Assembly (NCBI GenBank): GCA_038230895.1
Contig: JBBRMJ010000009.1
Coordinates: forward strand, 1-48,790
Source of the DNA: JAJXTN01 sp038230895
GTDB lineage: Bacteria > Patescibacteriota > Saccharimonadia > Saccharimonadales > UBA4665
Length of the DNA stretch: 48,790 bases
Direction of reading: 5' to 3'
The notes below the pieces were generated by a model that saw only the letters and a program-made list of their open reading frames with translations, ran no database searches and was not told where the DNA came from. Positions 8,116 to 17,807 of this stretch are shown here, piece after piece (position 1 is the stretch's first letter; each line of letters begins with the position of its first letter). Both the position numbers and the translations under genes were made by a program.

Positions 8116-8823
8116 ATGCGAGTGACTTTTGACCACGCCGTTGATGAAGCGGTTAATATCCGGACCTTTTACTTCAAGCCAGAAGGGCCAGTCCAATACA
8201 CTGCTGGTCAATACACCGAGCTAACTTTACCACACGATAATCCAGACGAACGGGGCATCAAGCGCTGGTTCACGTTCTCGTCATCACCGACCGACGAATT
8301 ACTGAGCATTACTACCAAGTATGCCGGCAAAGGTAAAAGTAGCAGCTACAAGCAAAAACTTTTCGACCTGACGCCAGGTATTGAGGTACATATGAGTGAT
8401 GCAATGGGCGATTTTGTGTTGCCAAAACTAGTCCAGACACCTCTGATATTCGTGGCTGGCGGTATTGGGGTCACGCCATTTCACAGCATATTGTCATGGC
8501 TCGGCAGCACCATGGAACAACGACCGATCAAATTTATTTATGCGGTGCGTTCCGAGGATGAAATCATTTTTCAACCGACTTTTGACCGAGCCGGCCAGCA
8601 CGTCACGGTGGTCGTCAGTGAACCGTCTCCAGCTTGGGGTGGCGAACGTGGCCAGGTGACTGCTGAGCTGGTCGTAGGGCTCGAAAAACCATCAGATGAC
8701 ACATTAGTCTACGTCTCCGGGCCCGAGCAGATGGTCGAAGCCTTACACAAACAGCTATATAATGCCGGCCTTAGCAAAAAACAATTGGTCGGTGACTTCT
8801 TCCCGGGCTATGCAAGCGTCTAA
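8116..8823 (+). CDS. Ferredoxin/flavodoxin reductase-like FAD-NAD(P) oxidoreductase
   Basis: 235 aa flavoprotein reductase of the ferredoxin-NADP reductase superfamily. The FAD-binding barrel has GIKRWFTFSSSP (RxYS-type FAD motif), and the nucleotide-binding domain has FVAGGIGVTPFHSIL and LVYVSGPEQMVE. There is no attached 2Fe-2S domain, so it needs a separate electron partner. A TAGACT -10 box ends 8 bases before the ATG with no ribosome site, suggesting a leaderless mRNA. Its stop overlaps the stop of the convergent thioredoxin reductase fusion by 4 bases. Confidence 0.85.
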   Translation: MRVTFDHAVDEAVNIRTFYFKPEGPVQYTAGQYTELTLPHDNPDERGIKRWFTFSSSPTDELLSITTKYAGKGKSSSYKQKLFDLTPGIEVHMSDAMGDFVLPKLVQTPLIFVAGGIGVTPFHSILSWLGSTMEQRPIKFIYAVRSEDEIIFQPTFDRAGQHVTVVVSEPSPAWGGERGQVTAELVVGLEKPSDDTLVYVSGPEQMVEALHKQLYNAGLSKKQLVGDFFPGYASV

Positions 8824-10013
8824 TTCTCAACAGGTTGAACGTGGCCTTCGAGGTATTCGCGAATCTTGAGGGCGGCGGTGGCACCTTCGCCGACGGCCGA
8901 GGCGATCTGCATGGTGGCACCAGAGCGGATATCGCCAGCGGCAAAGACGCCTGGCATTTTAGTCTGTAACCCGGCGTCAGTCGTGATGAAACCAACCTCG
9001 TCAAGCTCCAAGCTGTCTTTGACGAATTGAGAGTTGGGCAACAATCCCACAAAGACGAAGACGCCATCAACCATGATTTCTTCCGGCTTGCCATCAGTCG
9101 TCACCTTGACCTTTGTGACAAAATTATTCTCACCAACGATTTCATCAGTGGTTGTACCGAGGTGAATCGTAACTTTGCCGCTATCAACATGCTCCTGCAG
9201 TTCTGCGTGCAATACGTCGCTAGCTTTGATAGTCGAACGGACTAATAGGTCGATGTGGCTGGCAAAACGAGTTAAGAAAATTGCCTCCTGGATGGCCGAG
9301 TTACCACCTCCAACGACGGCAAGTCTTTTCTCTCGATAGAAGGCCCCGTCACAGGTAGCACAGTAATGGACACCACGGGCATAGTATTCGATTTCACCAG
9401 GACAACCTACTTTTTTATAATCACTGCCGGTGGCAATGAGCACGACTTTGGCCAACATATCGCCGCTCGTCGTTTCCAATCGCTTTAATTCACCTTCGTC
9501 GTGGATGGCTGTCACTTCACCGAGTTCGATGACAGCACCGAACCGCTCGGCTTGTTTACGAAGATCGTCTGCAAGCGTCAGGCCCTCGATACCATCTGGG
9601 AAACCAGGATAATTATCAATCTTATCCGTCACGGCTGCGAGACCACCGACGACGCCGCGCTCAAATAATATGGTCTCGATATCTTCGCGTGTCGTATAGA
9701 TAGCAGCCGCTAGTGCAGCGGGGCCCGCGCCAATAATGATAACGTCGTGTGTCGGTGTATCCAGGGGGGTCTCCTTCAGATTGAGTGCTGTGAGCAGCTC
9801 GTGATTACTTGGTTCCTGCAAAATTGTATCACTAAGCACGATAGTCGGGATAACGTTTTTACCACCGGTGAGCGCCAGCATCTCAGCTAACAGTTTAGGG
9901 TCACTATCTATATCCTTGTAGTCGTATTTGATTGATTTACTATCGAGTAAGCTCCTGCTGGCATGACACTCGGCACACCACTCAGCTCCATAGACAAGGA
10001 TGCGATCAGCCAT
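8820..10013 (-). CDS. trxB: Glutaredoxin-like domain fused to thioredoxin reductase
   Basis: 397 aa. Residues 1-75 form a glutaredoxin-like fold with a redox centre WCAEC (C13, C16) and the cis-proline region NVIPTIV. Residues 88-390 are a low-molecular-weight thioredoxin reductase with FAD motif IIIGAGPAALAAA, NADPH motif VVGGGNSAIQEA, the active disulfide HYCATC (C218, C221) and C-terminal GVFAAGDIRSG. The fusion probably passes electrons from NADPH through the flavin to its own glutaredoxin-like domain and on to target proteins. It lies 3 bases after a second, free-standing glutaredoxin, so both are co-transcribed. A normal TrxB is about 310 aa; the extra length is the N-terminal domain. 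Confidence 0.92.
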   Translation of the reverse strand: MADRILVYGAEWCAECHASRSLLDSKSIKYDYKDIDSDPKLLAEMLALTGGKNVIPTIVLSDTILQEPSNHELLTALNLKETPLDTPTHDVIIIGAGPAALAAAIYTTREDIETILFERGVVGGLAAVTDKIDNYPGFPDGIEGLTLADDLRKQAERFGAVIELGEVTAIHDEGELKRLETTSGDMLAKVVLIATGSDYKKVGCPGEIEYYARGVHYCATCDGAFYREKRLAVVGGGNSAIQEAIFLTRFASHIDLLVRSTIKASDVLHAELQEHVDSGKVTIHLGTTTDEIVGENNFVTKVKVTTDGKPEEIMVDGVFVFVGLLPNSQFVKDSLELDEVGFITTDAGLQTKMPGVFAAGDIRSGATMQIASAVGEGATAALKIREYLEGHVQPVEN

Positions 10014-10016
10014 ACG

Positions 10017-10265
10017 CTATGCTACCGCTGGAGCTAATCGAGCAAGATTATAACCGACGATGACTTCCTGTGAGTCATCTTGCTTGGTAACTACCGTGAC
10101 TGGCACGGTCATAGCCCCAGATAATTGCATGGCTTCAGCTTGACGATGCGGATGAGTGTCGAGGTTTACTTCTTCGTATTTCATGCCTTTGGCACCCAAA
10201 TACTTCTTAACCATCTGGCAGTAGCCACAGGTATTGGTAGTGAAAATGGTAATGTTTTTGACCAT
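10017..10265 (-). CDS. Glutaredoxin-like protein (NrdH/Mrx1 type)
   Basis: 82 aa thiol-disulfide carrier with active site NTCGYCQM and the conserved AMTVPVTVV cis-proline segment. CGYC with a thioredoxin-reductase partner next door suggests an NrdH/mycoredoxin-like protein reduced by the adjacent flavoenzyme and not by glutathione (inference). A ribosome site GAGGGG lies 6 bases before the ATG. It is the first gene after a leader of about 160 bases. Confidence 0.88.
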   Translation of the reverse strand: MVKNITIFTTNTCGYCQMVKKYLGAKGMKYEEVNLDTHPHRQAEAMQLSGAMTVPVTVVTKQDDSQEVIVGYNLARLAPAVA

Positions 10266-10434
10266 GTATATCCCCTCGTTATTTTAATTTTTAAGACAAA
10301 TTGGCTGCGGATGAGCGATAGCAAAGGCGATGTTTACCTCACCGTGTCTCTCAGGTACGGTTGCAGTCTGTCGTGGCTTCTGTTTATTTTATCGTTAATC
10401 GTGCTTTTAGCAGACAATTCTGACTGTATGAATC

Positions 10435-10463
10435 ATTATATATAGTGCTTTTGGTAAAATCAA
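10435..10463 (-). promoter_or_regulatory. Promoter of the glutaredoxin-thioredoxin reductase pair, with long leader
   Basis: Minus strand TTGATT (10458-10463), 17-base spacer, TATAAT (10435-10440): a near-consensus promoter. The expected start near 10428 leaves about 160 bases of leader before the ATG at 10265, by far the longest leader of a protein gene here. I see no known riboswitch in it. Confidence 0.6.
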
Positions 10464-10531
10464 GACGCTATATATTGTGCTTTTTACGCCGTTCCTCTCG
10501 CTGTCTGTTCAACCATAATAACGAAAGAGCG

Positions 10532-11104
10532 CTATTTTGCGTCGTGTACGGTGACATCAAACACCAAATCGGCGTTGGCCGGGATACTCGAACCGCCGGG
10601 AGGGTTCGCACCATAGGCCAGGCTTGCGGGGATGAGCAAGCGACGAGTACCACCGACTTTCATGCCGGGAATACCCTGTGTCCAGCCGGCAATAACCTGA
10701 CCGAGGCCAAAGCTAACTGTCTGACCGCTATCCAGTGAGCTTTGGAAAATAACACCAGTCGCAGCAACTGCCCCAGTATAGTCTACCGTCACGGTAGCGC
10801 CCGACTTGACCACGGCTCCGGTGCCGGGGGTCGAATCGATCGACTCCAGCTTAGGGATGCTGGTCAGCGCTGTAAAGTTGCTCAGTTTGGTACCTTGTAA
10901 TTGATTAGGGTTCACTTTGGTCTCCGTCTTGTTAGTGCTGGTAGTAGTTGAGGCTGGTGTGCTGGTGGCACCGTCATTTATCTTTTTGCTGTCATTGTGC
11001 TGTTGCACCAAAACGACAATAACACCGATGGCCAAGGCCGATGATGTCACTAAGAACAAAATGGCAAAAAATAATGCAAAAGCTCGTTCACGTTTACGTG
11101 CCAT
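10532..11104 (-). CDS. Membrane-anchored FKBP-type peptidyl-prolyl isomerase
   Basis: 190 aa. After a basic start (MARKRER), residues 9-32 form one transmembrane anchor, followed by a Thr/Ser-rich linker (residues 45-65). An extracytoplasmic FKBP domain covers about 85-190, with VTVDYTGAVAATGVIFQSSL, VIAGWTQGIPGMKVGG and LLIPASLAYG. It probably assists folding of exported proteins outside the membrane. GAGGGGAG lies upstream of the ATG. A TATACT -10 box at 11147-11152 with a weak TTACGA 17 bases upstream could drive it from inside the end of the Nudix gene. Confidence 0.9.
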   Translation of the reverse strand: MARKRERAFALFFAILFLVTSSALAIGVIVVLVQQHNDSKKINDGATSTPASTTTSTNKTETKVNPNQLQGTKLSNFTALTSIPKLESIDSTPGTGAVVKSGATVTVDYTGAVAATGVIFQSSLDSGQTVSFGLGQVIAGWTQGIPGMKVGGTRRLLIPASLAYGANPPGGSSIPANADLVFDVTVHDAK

Positions 11105-11158
11105 ACAGGCAGTCTCCCCTCATTTGATTTCTTATCGCTAACCCCTAGTATAGACTAT

Positions 11159-11608
11159 CTAGCTCGGAATCGTAAGCTGGATGGTTTGTTCCGGAAAGCC
11201 CTCTCCAAGGTGTTTGAGTAGTACCTGTTTGAGCTCGATTGGCAGCAGATCAATCGTATTCAACTCTGTCGTAGGTAGCCAGAGCGGTTGGTAAAGATTC
11301 TGGCCGAGAGCATTGTCTTTGGCCTCCTCAGAGTCCACCGCTAGCACCGGATTACCGCTGACATAGTCGGCTAGGTAGATATACTGGAGCCCGTAACTCG
11401 GACCAGCATCCTCGACAATGACTAGTCGTGGATTAGCTATTTTCAATGTTGTCTCCTCAGCCACCTCTCGGTATAGCGCCGCTTCGGGAGTCTCACCGTG
11501 ATCAATACCGCCACCGATGAGTGTGTAGTACTCGTGCCCGAATTTATTACGACGCATGAGCAGCAGTCGCTGTTCATGGATCACAATTGCACGGACGCTA
11601 ACTCTCAT
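11159..11608 (-). CDS. Nudix hydrolase
   Basis: 149 aa with the Nudix box GGGIDHGETPEAALYREVAE continuing ETTL, complete in all catalytic acids. The N-terminal VRAIVIHEQRLLLMRRNK is typical of MutT/ADP-ribose-type Nudix proteins. Substrate unknown. It starts 3 bases after the ABC exporter stop, so it is probably co-transcribed with it; a link to export is not evident. Confidence 0.85.
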   Translation of the reverse strand: MRVSVRAIVIHEQRLLLMRRNKFGHEYYTLIGGGIDHGETPEAALYREVAEETTLKIANPRLVIVEDAGPSYGLQYIYLADYVSGNPVLAVDSEEAKDNALGQNLYQPLWLPTTELNTIDLLPIELKQVLLKHLGEGFPEQTIQLTIPS

Positions 11609-11611
11609 GTT

Positions 11612-13393
11612 TTAGCTACTAATCTCATAAGCTTGGAGCTTCTTTTTGGTCGTCTCGGTGTGCTGGCCCTGGAGCTCCAGTAGCTCGGCGTAAATACCAC
11701 CACTGGCCGCTAGTTGCTGAGGGCTACCGACTTCACTCACCTGTCCTTGTTGTATCGTCACAATTTGATCAACCGCTTGAATGGTACTTAATCGATGCGC
11801 GATGATCAGGGTCGTGCGTCCTTGCATCAGATGTGTGAGCGCTCGTTGGACCATATTTTCGCTTTTGCTGTCGAGACTACTCGTGGCCTCGTCGAGAATC
11901 AGAATCGGTGCATCTTTCAATAGGGCTCGAGCAATGGCAATACGCTGTTTCTGACCGCCACTGAGTTTCAGGCCACGCTCGCCGATTTCACTCTCATAGC
12001 CCTTCTCAAATTTGTTAATGAACTCATCGGCATTGGCAGCTTTAGCAGCAGCAATCACTTCTGCTTCCTTAGCTCCTGGTTTGGCATAGGCAATATTCTC
12101 ACGAATCGTGCCACTAAACAGCGCCGGCTCCTGGAAAACGATGGCCACTGCCTGGCGCAGGGAGTGCTGTGTCACATGTCCGATATCTTGCCCGTCGATG
12201 GTTATCTGACCCTGCTCAATATCATAGAGACGGAGCAAAAGATTGGTTATGGTGGTCTTTCCCTCGCCACTCTCCCCGACTAAAGCGGTTTTACTGCCAG
12301 CTGCCAACTCGAAGCTGACACCTTTCAGTACAGGAACTTTCGCCTCGTACCCAAACTGGACGCCATCAAACTTCACATGGCCCGTGCCGACAACCAACGC
12401 AGTGGCGTCAACATCATCAGTGATATCAGCCTTGGTATCCATAGCCTCAAAATAATCCTTCGTATTGGCGATGGCCCGTTGGGTTTGATCGACCAAGAAA
12501 CTAATGCTGAAGATTGGTAGACGAATCAAGGCAGCATATTGTATCAGCAAGACCATCGTGCCGAGGGAGTAGGTCCCGCGTGCTGCCTCTACAAATATAT
12601 AGGCATAAATGGCGAAGAAAATGAGATTCAGCACCAGCCGCCGGACAATATCTTGACGGTGCCAGTGTCGACTCTGGGGATAGGTAGTCTTCACCGCATG
12701 CCCAAAGTATTTGCTGAAGACGCTCAGTTCACGTTGTTCTTGCAGATAGCTTTTGACGACCTTGACCTGGCTAATTGCTTCCGCGAAACGACCGCTGGCC
12801 TTATCTTGCGCCTGATTAATATCCTTCTGGTAGACCTGCCAGCGTTTGCTGGTGCGGGTTGTCAGGTAGATAAACACGGGGTACAGCAACAGGAGCATGA
12901 CGCCAACCTGCCAGGAATAGTAGAAGACGATGATCATCGACAAGACGGTACTAAAGACAAATTGTAAGAAATTATTTGTTAGGCTCTGGATATAGTCGGT
13001 GATCTGGCTGATGCCGCGACTCATCCGGTTGATAATCGTGCCGGTCAGTTCACTATCGAAATAGCTCTGCGGCAGTGTCATTAGATGTTCGAAGTAGCGT
13101 TCGCTGAGCGTCCGACGCAACTTCGCTGCCAAGATGTCTCCGAGATAGCCGGCAAAATTACTAAAAATGGTCTGGCCAACATCGGTCAGAAAAATCAAAC
13201 CTGCGAACACCGCCACAACAGTGACATTGGCATGGCCACCACCGAGTAGCTTCGATATCTGATCAATTGCACCTTTCGTAAACAGCGGCTGTAATTGTGT
13301 CATCACCGAAAGCAATACTGTCAGCAGTCCCACAATCAGGTAATAACGCCATAATTGCCGCGTAAAGGTCACTATCCGCCAAATTTGTCTCAT
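11612..13393 (-). CDS. ABC exporter, fused membrane and ATPase domains
   Basis: 593 aa type IV ABC exporter half-transporter of the MsbA/lipid-multidrug type. Residues 1-310 hold six membrane helices. The nucleotide-binding domain follows with Walker A GESGEGKTTITN, signature LSGGQKQRIAIARALL, Walker B ILILDEATSSLD and switch histidine IIAHRLSTI. It probably works as a homodimer exporting a lipid, peptide or drug; the substrate is not readable. It lies 32 bases after the DUF2207 gene on the same strand. Confidence 0.93.
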   Translation of the reverse strand: MRQIWRIVTFTRQLWRYYLIVGLLTVLLSVMTQLQPLFTKGAIDQISKLLGGGHANVTVVAVFAGLIFLTDVGQTIFSNFAGYLGDILAAKLRRTLSERYFEHLMTLPQSYFDSELTGTIINRMSRGISQITDYIQSLTNNFLQFVFSTVLSMIIVFYYSWQVGVMLLLLYPVFIYLTTRTSKRWQVYQKDINQAQDKASGRFAEAISQVKVVKSYLQEQRELSVFSKYFGHAVKTTYPQSRHWHRQDIVRRLVLNLIFFAIYAYIFVEAARGTYSLGTMVLLIQYAALIRLPIFSISFLVDQTQRAIANTKDYFEAMDTKADITDDVDATALVVGTGHVKFDGVQFGYEAKVPVLKGVSFELAAGSKTALVGESGEGKTTITNLLLRLYDIEQGQITIDGQDIGHVTQHSLRQAVAIVFQEPALFSGTIRENIAYAKPGAKEAEVIAAAKAANADEFINKFEKGYESEIGERGLKLSGGQKQRIAIARALLKDAPILILDEATSSLDSKSENMVQRALTHLMQGRTTLIIAHRLSTIQAVDQIVTIQQGQVSEVGSPQQLAASGGIYAELLELQGQHTETTKKKLQAYEISS

Positions 13394-13425
13394 ATCACCT
13401 TAGTATAGCCTGTTCAGTGGGCCGG

Positions 13426-15258
13426 CTACCAGCCACCGCCACCTCCGCCGCCACCTCCGCCGCCTGAAAAGCCACCACTGAAACCACTACTACCACTGTT
13501 ACTAGGGGCAGAAAAGGCTTGATTAACGGCCGTGCCGATACCGCTATTAAGGCTCGATGCCAGATAGACTGCATTGAAAGTCGTCCAATTGCCGCTATAC
13601 CACCCTGGTGGCGTAGTATAGAGGCTTTCGAACTGCCCAGCCCACTGCTTCTCAACACCCAACACAATCGCAAATGGCAATAACTTTTCGAATAGGTTGA
13701 CTGTCTTAACGGGTTCAGCGGCATTACTGGCGTAGGCTGCATTCGGCCCTTGCAATTTCTCTAGACGATCTTTCTCAGCTACTTCAAGGTATAATTTGAG
13801 CCCTTCAGCATGCTCTTTTGCAGCCACACCCTTCGCAGTACGAGCCGACATAAGTGCAGCAAATAGCCCAACGATGAGAGAGCCTATAAACAGTCCCGCA
13901 ACAAAGAAAACACCGACTGCTTTAGCACCAATATATACCACAACGAACATCGCACTGGCAACATATCCCAGGGTTCTACCAGCGGTTAGTGGGTTAGATC
14001 GGAAGTAACCCCTAGTCGTTAAATCAGCCTCGACTTGAGTGCGCATGGCAATGGCCGCCGTATAGAGTTTGTGTTTATTATCATTTATGCTGATCGTATT
14101 GCTGACCTCACCCGCTGGGAACAACGCCCTGAGTAGCGCCTGTTCACTGGCTGATCCATTGCTATCAATTATTTTGAGCAGCTGCACGCTATATGATAGC
14201 TTGTCCTTACCGATTAGCCGATCCTGCTTGGTCTCAATCAGTTTCACGTAGCCACGAATCGCCAGATCAATGAGCGTGGCCGTTATATCACGATTGTTGA
14301 CTTTGAAATTCATAATAGCGCCGACTTCAATCGGTTTTAGGGCATCGGGAGCATCATACTGGGCGATTATCGTACCCTTGCCTCTGGCGTCACGACCGCG
14401 CTTGAACCACCAGATACCACTACCGATGCTCAGTGTCAGAAATGGTACTACGAACTCCAACAGCGGTTTAGCCTGTTCGGTGAGGGTCTGGTACCACGGC
14501 GATGGCTGGAAATAGCCTTTGTCGAAGGCCGCTACAAACGTTAATGTTTGGTTGGCAGATAAGGGCTGGGTGGTCATGGCGGAGAGGCCATCACTGACAT
14601 CCGTAACAGAACATGTACCAAGCCCGAGCTTGTTGCCATAGCTACCAGCAAAACAGACAGGTTCATGCGACAGCTTCACTGACGCCGGCACATGGAGGGT
14701 TACCGACACCGCCTGGAAGGGCTGCTGCCATTGGTCACCGTTAACGTCCCAGTATAGCTCGTCATGGTCCTTGTAAAAACTAATGATGTTACGGAGCGTG
14801 TAGTCGACGGTATAGTCTTGGGCGCCAGTGACGGTGCGGTTGGGGTCTCCGACTTTCAGTACGGTGTTGCCATTGGAAGTATAGCTGGTGTAGGCCGTCG
14901 GCGCGCCGCTGGTAGAGGTAATGCTGTTGACGTGCAGCTGCAGCGAGTGTCCCTTATAGCGAGCCGGGATTGATCGCAAAATACCATGGTTGTCAGCGGT
15001 AAACACCAGCTGAATGCGTTCCACGATGTGCAGTTCACCCTGAGGATCAGCCCGGCTGAGCGTTTCATCAGCCGTGAAGTTGGTGATGGTAAAGTTGTTG
15101 ACGCTCGGTGGACCACTATCGGCCGCATACGTTACTGGGGTCGGATTGCTACCATCGCTATTTCCGACGCTGGTTATAACATCGGCGCTAGCGGCTAATG
15201 GCAGGCACGTCAGGCTGAGAAGACTCAGGCTAGCGAGAATCAAGCCGAGGCGTTTCAT
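13426..15258 (-). CDS. DUF2207 predicted membrane protein with poly-glycine tail
   Basis: 610 aa surface or membrane protein. It has a signal peptide at 1-25 (hydrophobic core LGLILASLSLLSL, cleavage near ASA), then an extracellular beta-rich DUF2207 domain to about residue 255. One membrane helix (about 265-285) leads to a cytosolic segment, with a helical hairpin near 425-465. A serine/glycine-rich tail ends in about eleven glycines and a tryptophan, as is common for this family. The function is unknown. Its ATG overlaps the pheT stop (ATGA), so it is translationally coupled to phenylalanyl-tRNA synthetase although no functional link is known. Confidence 0.88.
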   Translation of the reverse strand: MKRLGLILASLSLLSLTCLPLAASADVITSVGNSDGSNPTPVTYAADSGPPSVNNFTITNFTADETLSRADPQGELHIVERIQLVFTADNHGILRSIPARYKGHSLQLHVNSITSTSGAPTAYTSYTSNGNTVLKVGDPNRTVTGAQDYTVDYTLRNIISFYKDHDELYWDVNGDQWQQPFQAVSVTLHVPASVKLSHEPVCFAGSYGNKLGLGTCSVTDVSDGLSAMTTQPLSANQTLTFVAAFDKGYFQPSPWYQTLTEQAKPLLEFVVPFLTLSIGSGIWWFKRGRDARGKGTIIAQYDAPDALKPIEVGAIMNFKVNNRDITATLIDLAIRGYVKLIETKQDRLIGKDKLSYSVQLLKIIDSNGSASEQALLRALFPAGEVSNTISINDNKHKLYTAAIAMRTQVEADLTTRGYFRSNPLTAGRTLGYVASAMFVVVYIGAKAVGVFFVAGLFIGSLIVGLFAALMSARTAKGVAAKEHAEGLKLYLEVAEKDRLEKLQGPNAAYASNAAEPVKTVNLFEKLLPFAIVLGVEKQWAGQFESLYTTPPGWYSGNWTTFNAVYLASSLNSGIGTAVNQAFSAPSNSGSSGFSGGFSGGGGGGGGGGGW

Positions 15259-17807
15259 AAGCGTTCGGCGCCGTACTTGGTTTGGGCGGCGGCTGCCACC
15301 GTGTCGAGGAGTTTATTGACTTCTGCATCGGTGAGCGTCCGCTCGTAACTCGCGATAGTCAGGCGCAAAGTAATCTGTTGGTGTGCGCTATCATCTTCTC
15401 GTTGATAAATATCAACTGGGCCCAGCTGCGGCAATGTTTGTTCGGGTTGGACTTTGCCCAGCTCTTCCCAAACAAAATCATATACTTCCTGATAAGAGAT
15501 TGTGACCGGCAGCTTGAGGCTGATATCCTGTGAGACTTTGGGGAAACGTGGCAAGGCAACGTATTGGCTGCGCGACTCGTCGGGCAGAACTGACAGGAAT
15601 AGCTCGAAGCCAGCACAGTAGTCAGGCAGCTTGAGTAGTCGACGGGCACTGTTGCGATACTCACCAACTACACCAACCATTTGATCACCAACGTAGATGA
15701 CTGCTGCTCGATTGGGCTCATAGGTACGACTAAGCTGTTCGAGTAGTTGGTGATCAGCAAGGTCTGCCACTGCCAGTGGTCGCAGCTTAAGGCCGGGCAT
15801 CAATCCAAACTCAGCAACAACGTTCATAAGATACTTACGAGCCTGGAAATAGGCGGCACCACCGTACTGCTTACTGGCTTTCTGATCGGCCGCAAAGACC
15901 AGCGACAAACGATCGAATTCTTCCGGTAAACCGTGCTCGTCGACGGCGCTGGTAGCGTGAACTTTGCCTAATTCAAACAGCGCGAATTGGTCATAACCGG
16001 CCTTGATATTGGCATGGACCTTATCGAGTAAACTCGGCGTGAGGCTGAGGCGATAGTATTGCAAGTCAGGACTCAGGGCATTGCTAAGGGCGAAGGCTTG
16101 ATCACTGTCCTGACGGGCTTTGTTCAGTAAATCGCCGTGCACGAAGCTATAGGTTAGGGCTTCATTAGCGCCTGCATCGGCTAAGATGCGACGAATCCGA
16201 GCCTTGAGGCTTAGCATTTGGTCTTCAACTGCAGGAGTCAGATCACGTGCCGGCAACACCAGCGGCAACTTGTCATAACCATAGAGGCGGCCAACTTCCT
16301 CGACAACGTCTTCACGCAGTTCAATATCAGTCCGCCAAAACGGTGAGGTTACTTCAAGCATATCTCCGCCTATATTGACCACAAATTCGGTGTACTCTAG
16401 CAATGCCTTCATTTCCTCGGCAGACAAAGACAAACCGAGACGATCATTAATAAATTCAGTCGCGACTTTCACGGCTGGGTAGAGAGACTGCCGAGACAAC
16501 ACCATCTCGTCGAGATGATTATTATCAATCACTGCCGAAGCTAGAACCGCTTGGCCATCGCTCAGCTGCTTCATGAGGTGAACTGCCTCAGCCATGATGC
16601 GATGATTCTGGAGAGGACTCTGGCCTTTATTGAAGCGAGTTACGGCGTCGCTGAAAATGCCATGAGCCATCGAGCTGCGCCGGATAGAATACATATCGAA
16701 GTTTGCACACTCCAGGATTATCCGTTTAGTATTGGCGTCAACTTCGGTATCAGCCCCGCCCATCACCCCACCAAGACCGATCAACTTCTGGTCAGTGGCA
16801 ATCATAATGGCTTCAGCGCGTGGCTCAATTTCTTTGCCATTGAGCAGTGTCAGCTTTTCACCTGGGTGCGGGTTGCGCACCGTGAGGGTTGCTTTGTCTC
16901 CGCCACTGAGCGCTTTTACTTTGTCGTAATCGTAGGCGTGCAGGGGCTGGCCGGTCAGCACCATCATGTAATTAGTAATGTCAACAATCATACTTATCGG
17001 ACGAATGCCGACCCGGCTGAGATAGGTTTGTAGGGCTGGGCTACTGGGCATAGACCCATCAACGCCACTGATAGCTACGGCCATGAAACGCGGTACTAGA
17101 GCTGGTAATTCGTTATGAACTTCTAAACCTAATTCGTCACTGGCCGCATCGAGCATATCTGGCAGGCCATGAGCGTACCAATCGGCCGACATGAATTGCT
17201 GTCCGAGAATCCCGGCGACTTCGCGGGCCACACCGATCTGGCCAAACAGGTCAGGCCGATGAGTAAACATCTTGTTTTCAATGTCGATAATATAGTCATC
17301 AAGCTTGTACGCTGTAGCAAAATCATCACCAGGTTTGACCTTATCGCCGAGCTCCAAAATACCTTCGTGACTATCGCCAATAGCCAGCTCTTTGGCGCTG
17401 GCCAACATGCCATTACTGGTCACGCCGCGAAATGGTTTAGCTGACAAGACGAACGGTTCAACATCTTCAGCCGTAGCCGGTACGGTGCTGCCCGGCGGCA
17501 ACCAGGCCACCAACATACCAGCTTTGATATTCGGCGCGCCGCAGACCACTTGGACCAGCCCATTGGCGTCGCGTTCGACATCTTTGGCAACCTTGTCATC
17601 ATCAACCTTACAGATACTGAGGTGATCGGAATCAGGCATCGGTGCACACTCCACGACTTTGACGACAATAATTCCTCGGTAGCGGGCTCCCAGATCAATC
17701 ACTTCATCGACACCACCCAGCTGTGCCCCAATTTTCTCGACCAATTTATCAATCGGCGGCAATTCAAAACTCAAATATTCTTTAATCCAATTTACGGAGA
17801 CTTTCAT
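15255..17807 (-). CDS. pheT: Phenylalanyl-tRNA synthetase beta subunit
   Basis: 850 aa, full length. Domains in order: an EMAP/tRNA-binding domain (residues 40-150, GIIVVKVVECAPMPDSDHLS), the B3/B4 editing domain (about 215-385), B5 (about 410-480), the catalytic-like core, and a C-terminal FDX-ACB anticodon-binding domain ending near residue 848 (FPKVSQDISLKLPV at its start). It forms an alpha2-beta2 enzyme with PheS, charging tRNA-Phe in the cytosol. Both ends use ATGA overlaps, with the S23-like gene upstream and DUF2207 downstream. Confidence 0.96.
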   Translation of the reverse strand: MKVSVNWIKEYLSFELPPIDKLVEKIGAQLGGVDEVIDLGARYRGIIVVKVVECAPMPDSDHLSICKVDDDKVAKDVERDANGLVQVVCGAPNIKAGMLVAWLPPGSTVPATAEDVEPFVLSAKPFRGVTSNGMLASAKELAIGDSHEGILELGDKVKPGDDFATAYKLDDYIIDIENKMFTHRPDLFGQIGVAREVAGILGQQFMSADWYAHGLPDMLDAASDELGLEVHNELPALVPRFMAVAISGVDGSMPSSPALQTYLSRVGIRPISMIVDITNYMMVLTGQPLHAYDYDKVKALSGGDKATLTVRNPHPGEKLTLLNGKEIEPRAEAIMIATDQKLIGLGGVMGGADTEVDANTKRIILECANFDMYSIRRSSMAHGIFSDAVTRFNKGQSPLQNHRIMAEAVHLMKQLSDGQAVLASAVIDNNHLDEMVLSRQSLYPAVKVATEFINDRLGLSLSAEEMKALLEYTEFVVNIGGDMLEVTSPFWRTDIELREDVVEEVGRLYGYDKLPLVLPARDLTPAVEDQMLSLKARIRRILADAGANEALTYSFVHGDLLNKARQDSDQAFALSNALSPDLQYYRLSLTPSLLDKVHANIKAGYDQFALFELGKVHATSAVDEHGLPEEFDRLSLVFAADQKASKQYGGAAYFQARKYLMNVVAEFGLMPGLKLRPLAVADLADHQLLEQLSRTYEPNRAAVIYVGDQMVGVVGEYRNSARRLLKLPDYCAGFELFLSVLPDESRSQYVALPRFPKVSQDISLKLPVTISYQEVYDFVWEELGKVQPEQTLPQLGPVDIYQREDDSAHQQITLRLTIASYERTLTDAEVNKLLDTVAAAAQTKYGAERL

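Noticed and set aside
10330..10370. TCTCTCAGG reminiscent of a glycine riboswitch
   Set aside because: The matching 5' GGAGAG half and the rest of the aptamer are missing, and the strand faces away from the glutaredoxin gene.
10311..10445. 44-codon plus-strand frame with one hydrophobic stretch (MSDSKGDVYLTVSLRYG and onward)
   Set aside because: No ribosome site or -10 box at a fitting distance, and it lies in the leader of the glutaredoxin operon on the other strand. Possible but unsupported.
13428..13470. GGT/GGC-rich short tandem repeat
   Set aside because: It encodes the poly-glycine tail common in DUF2207 proteins, not a separate repeat element.
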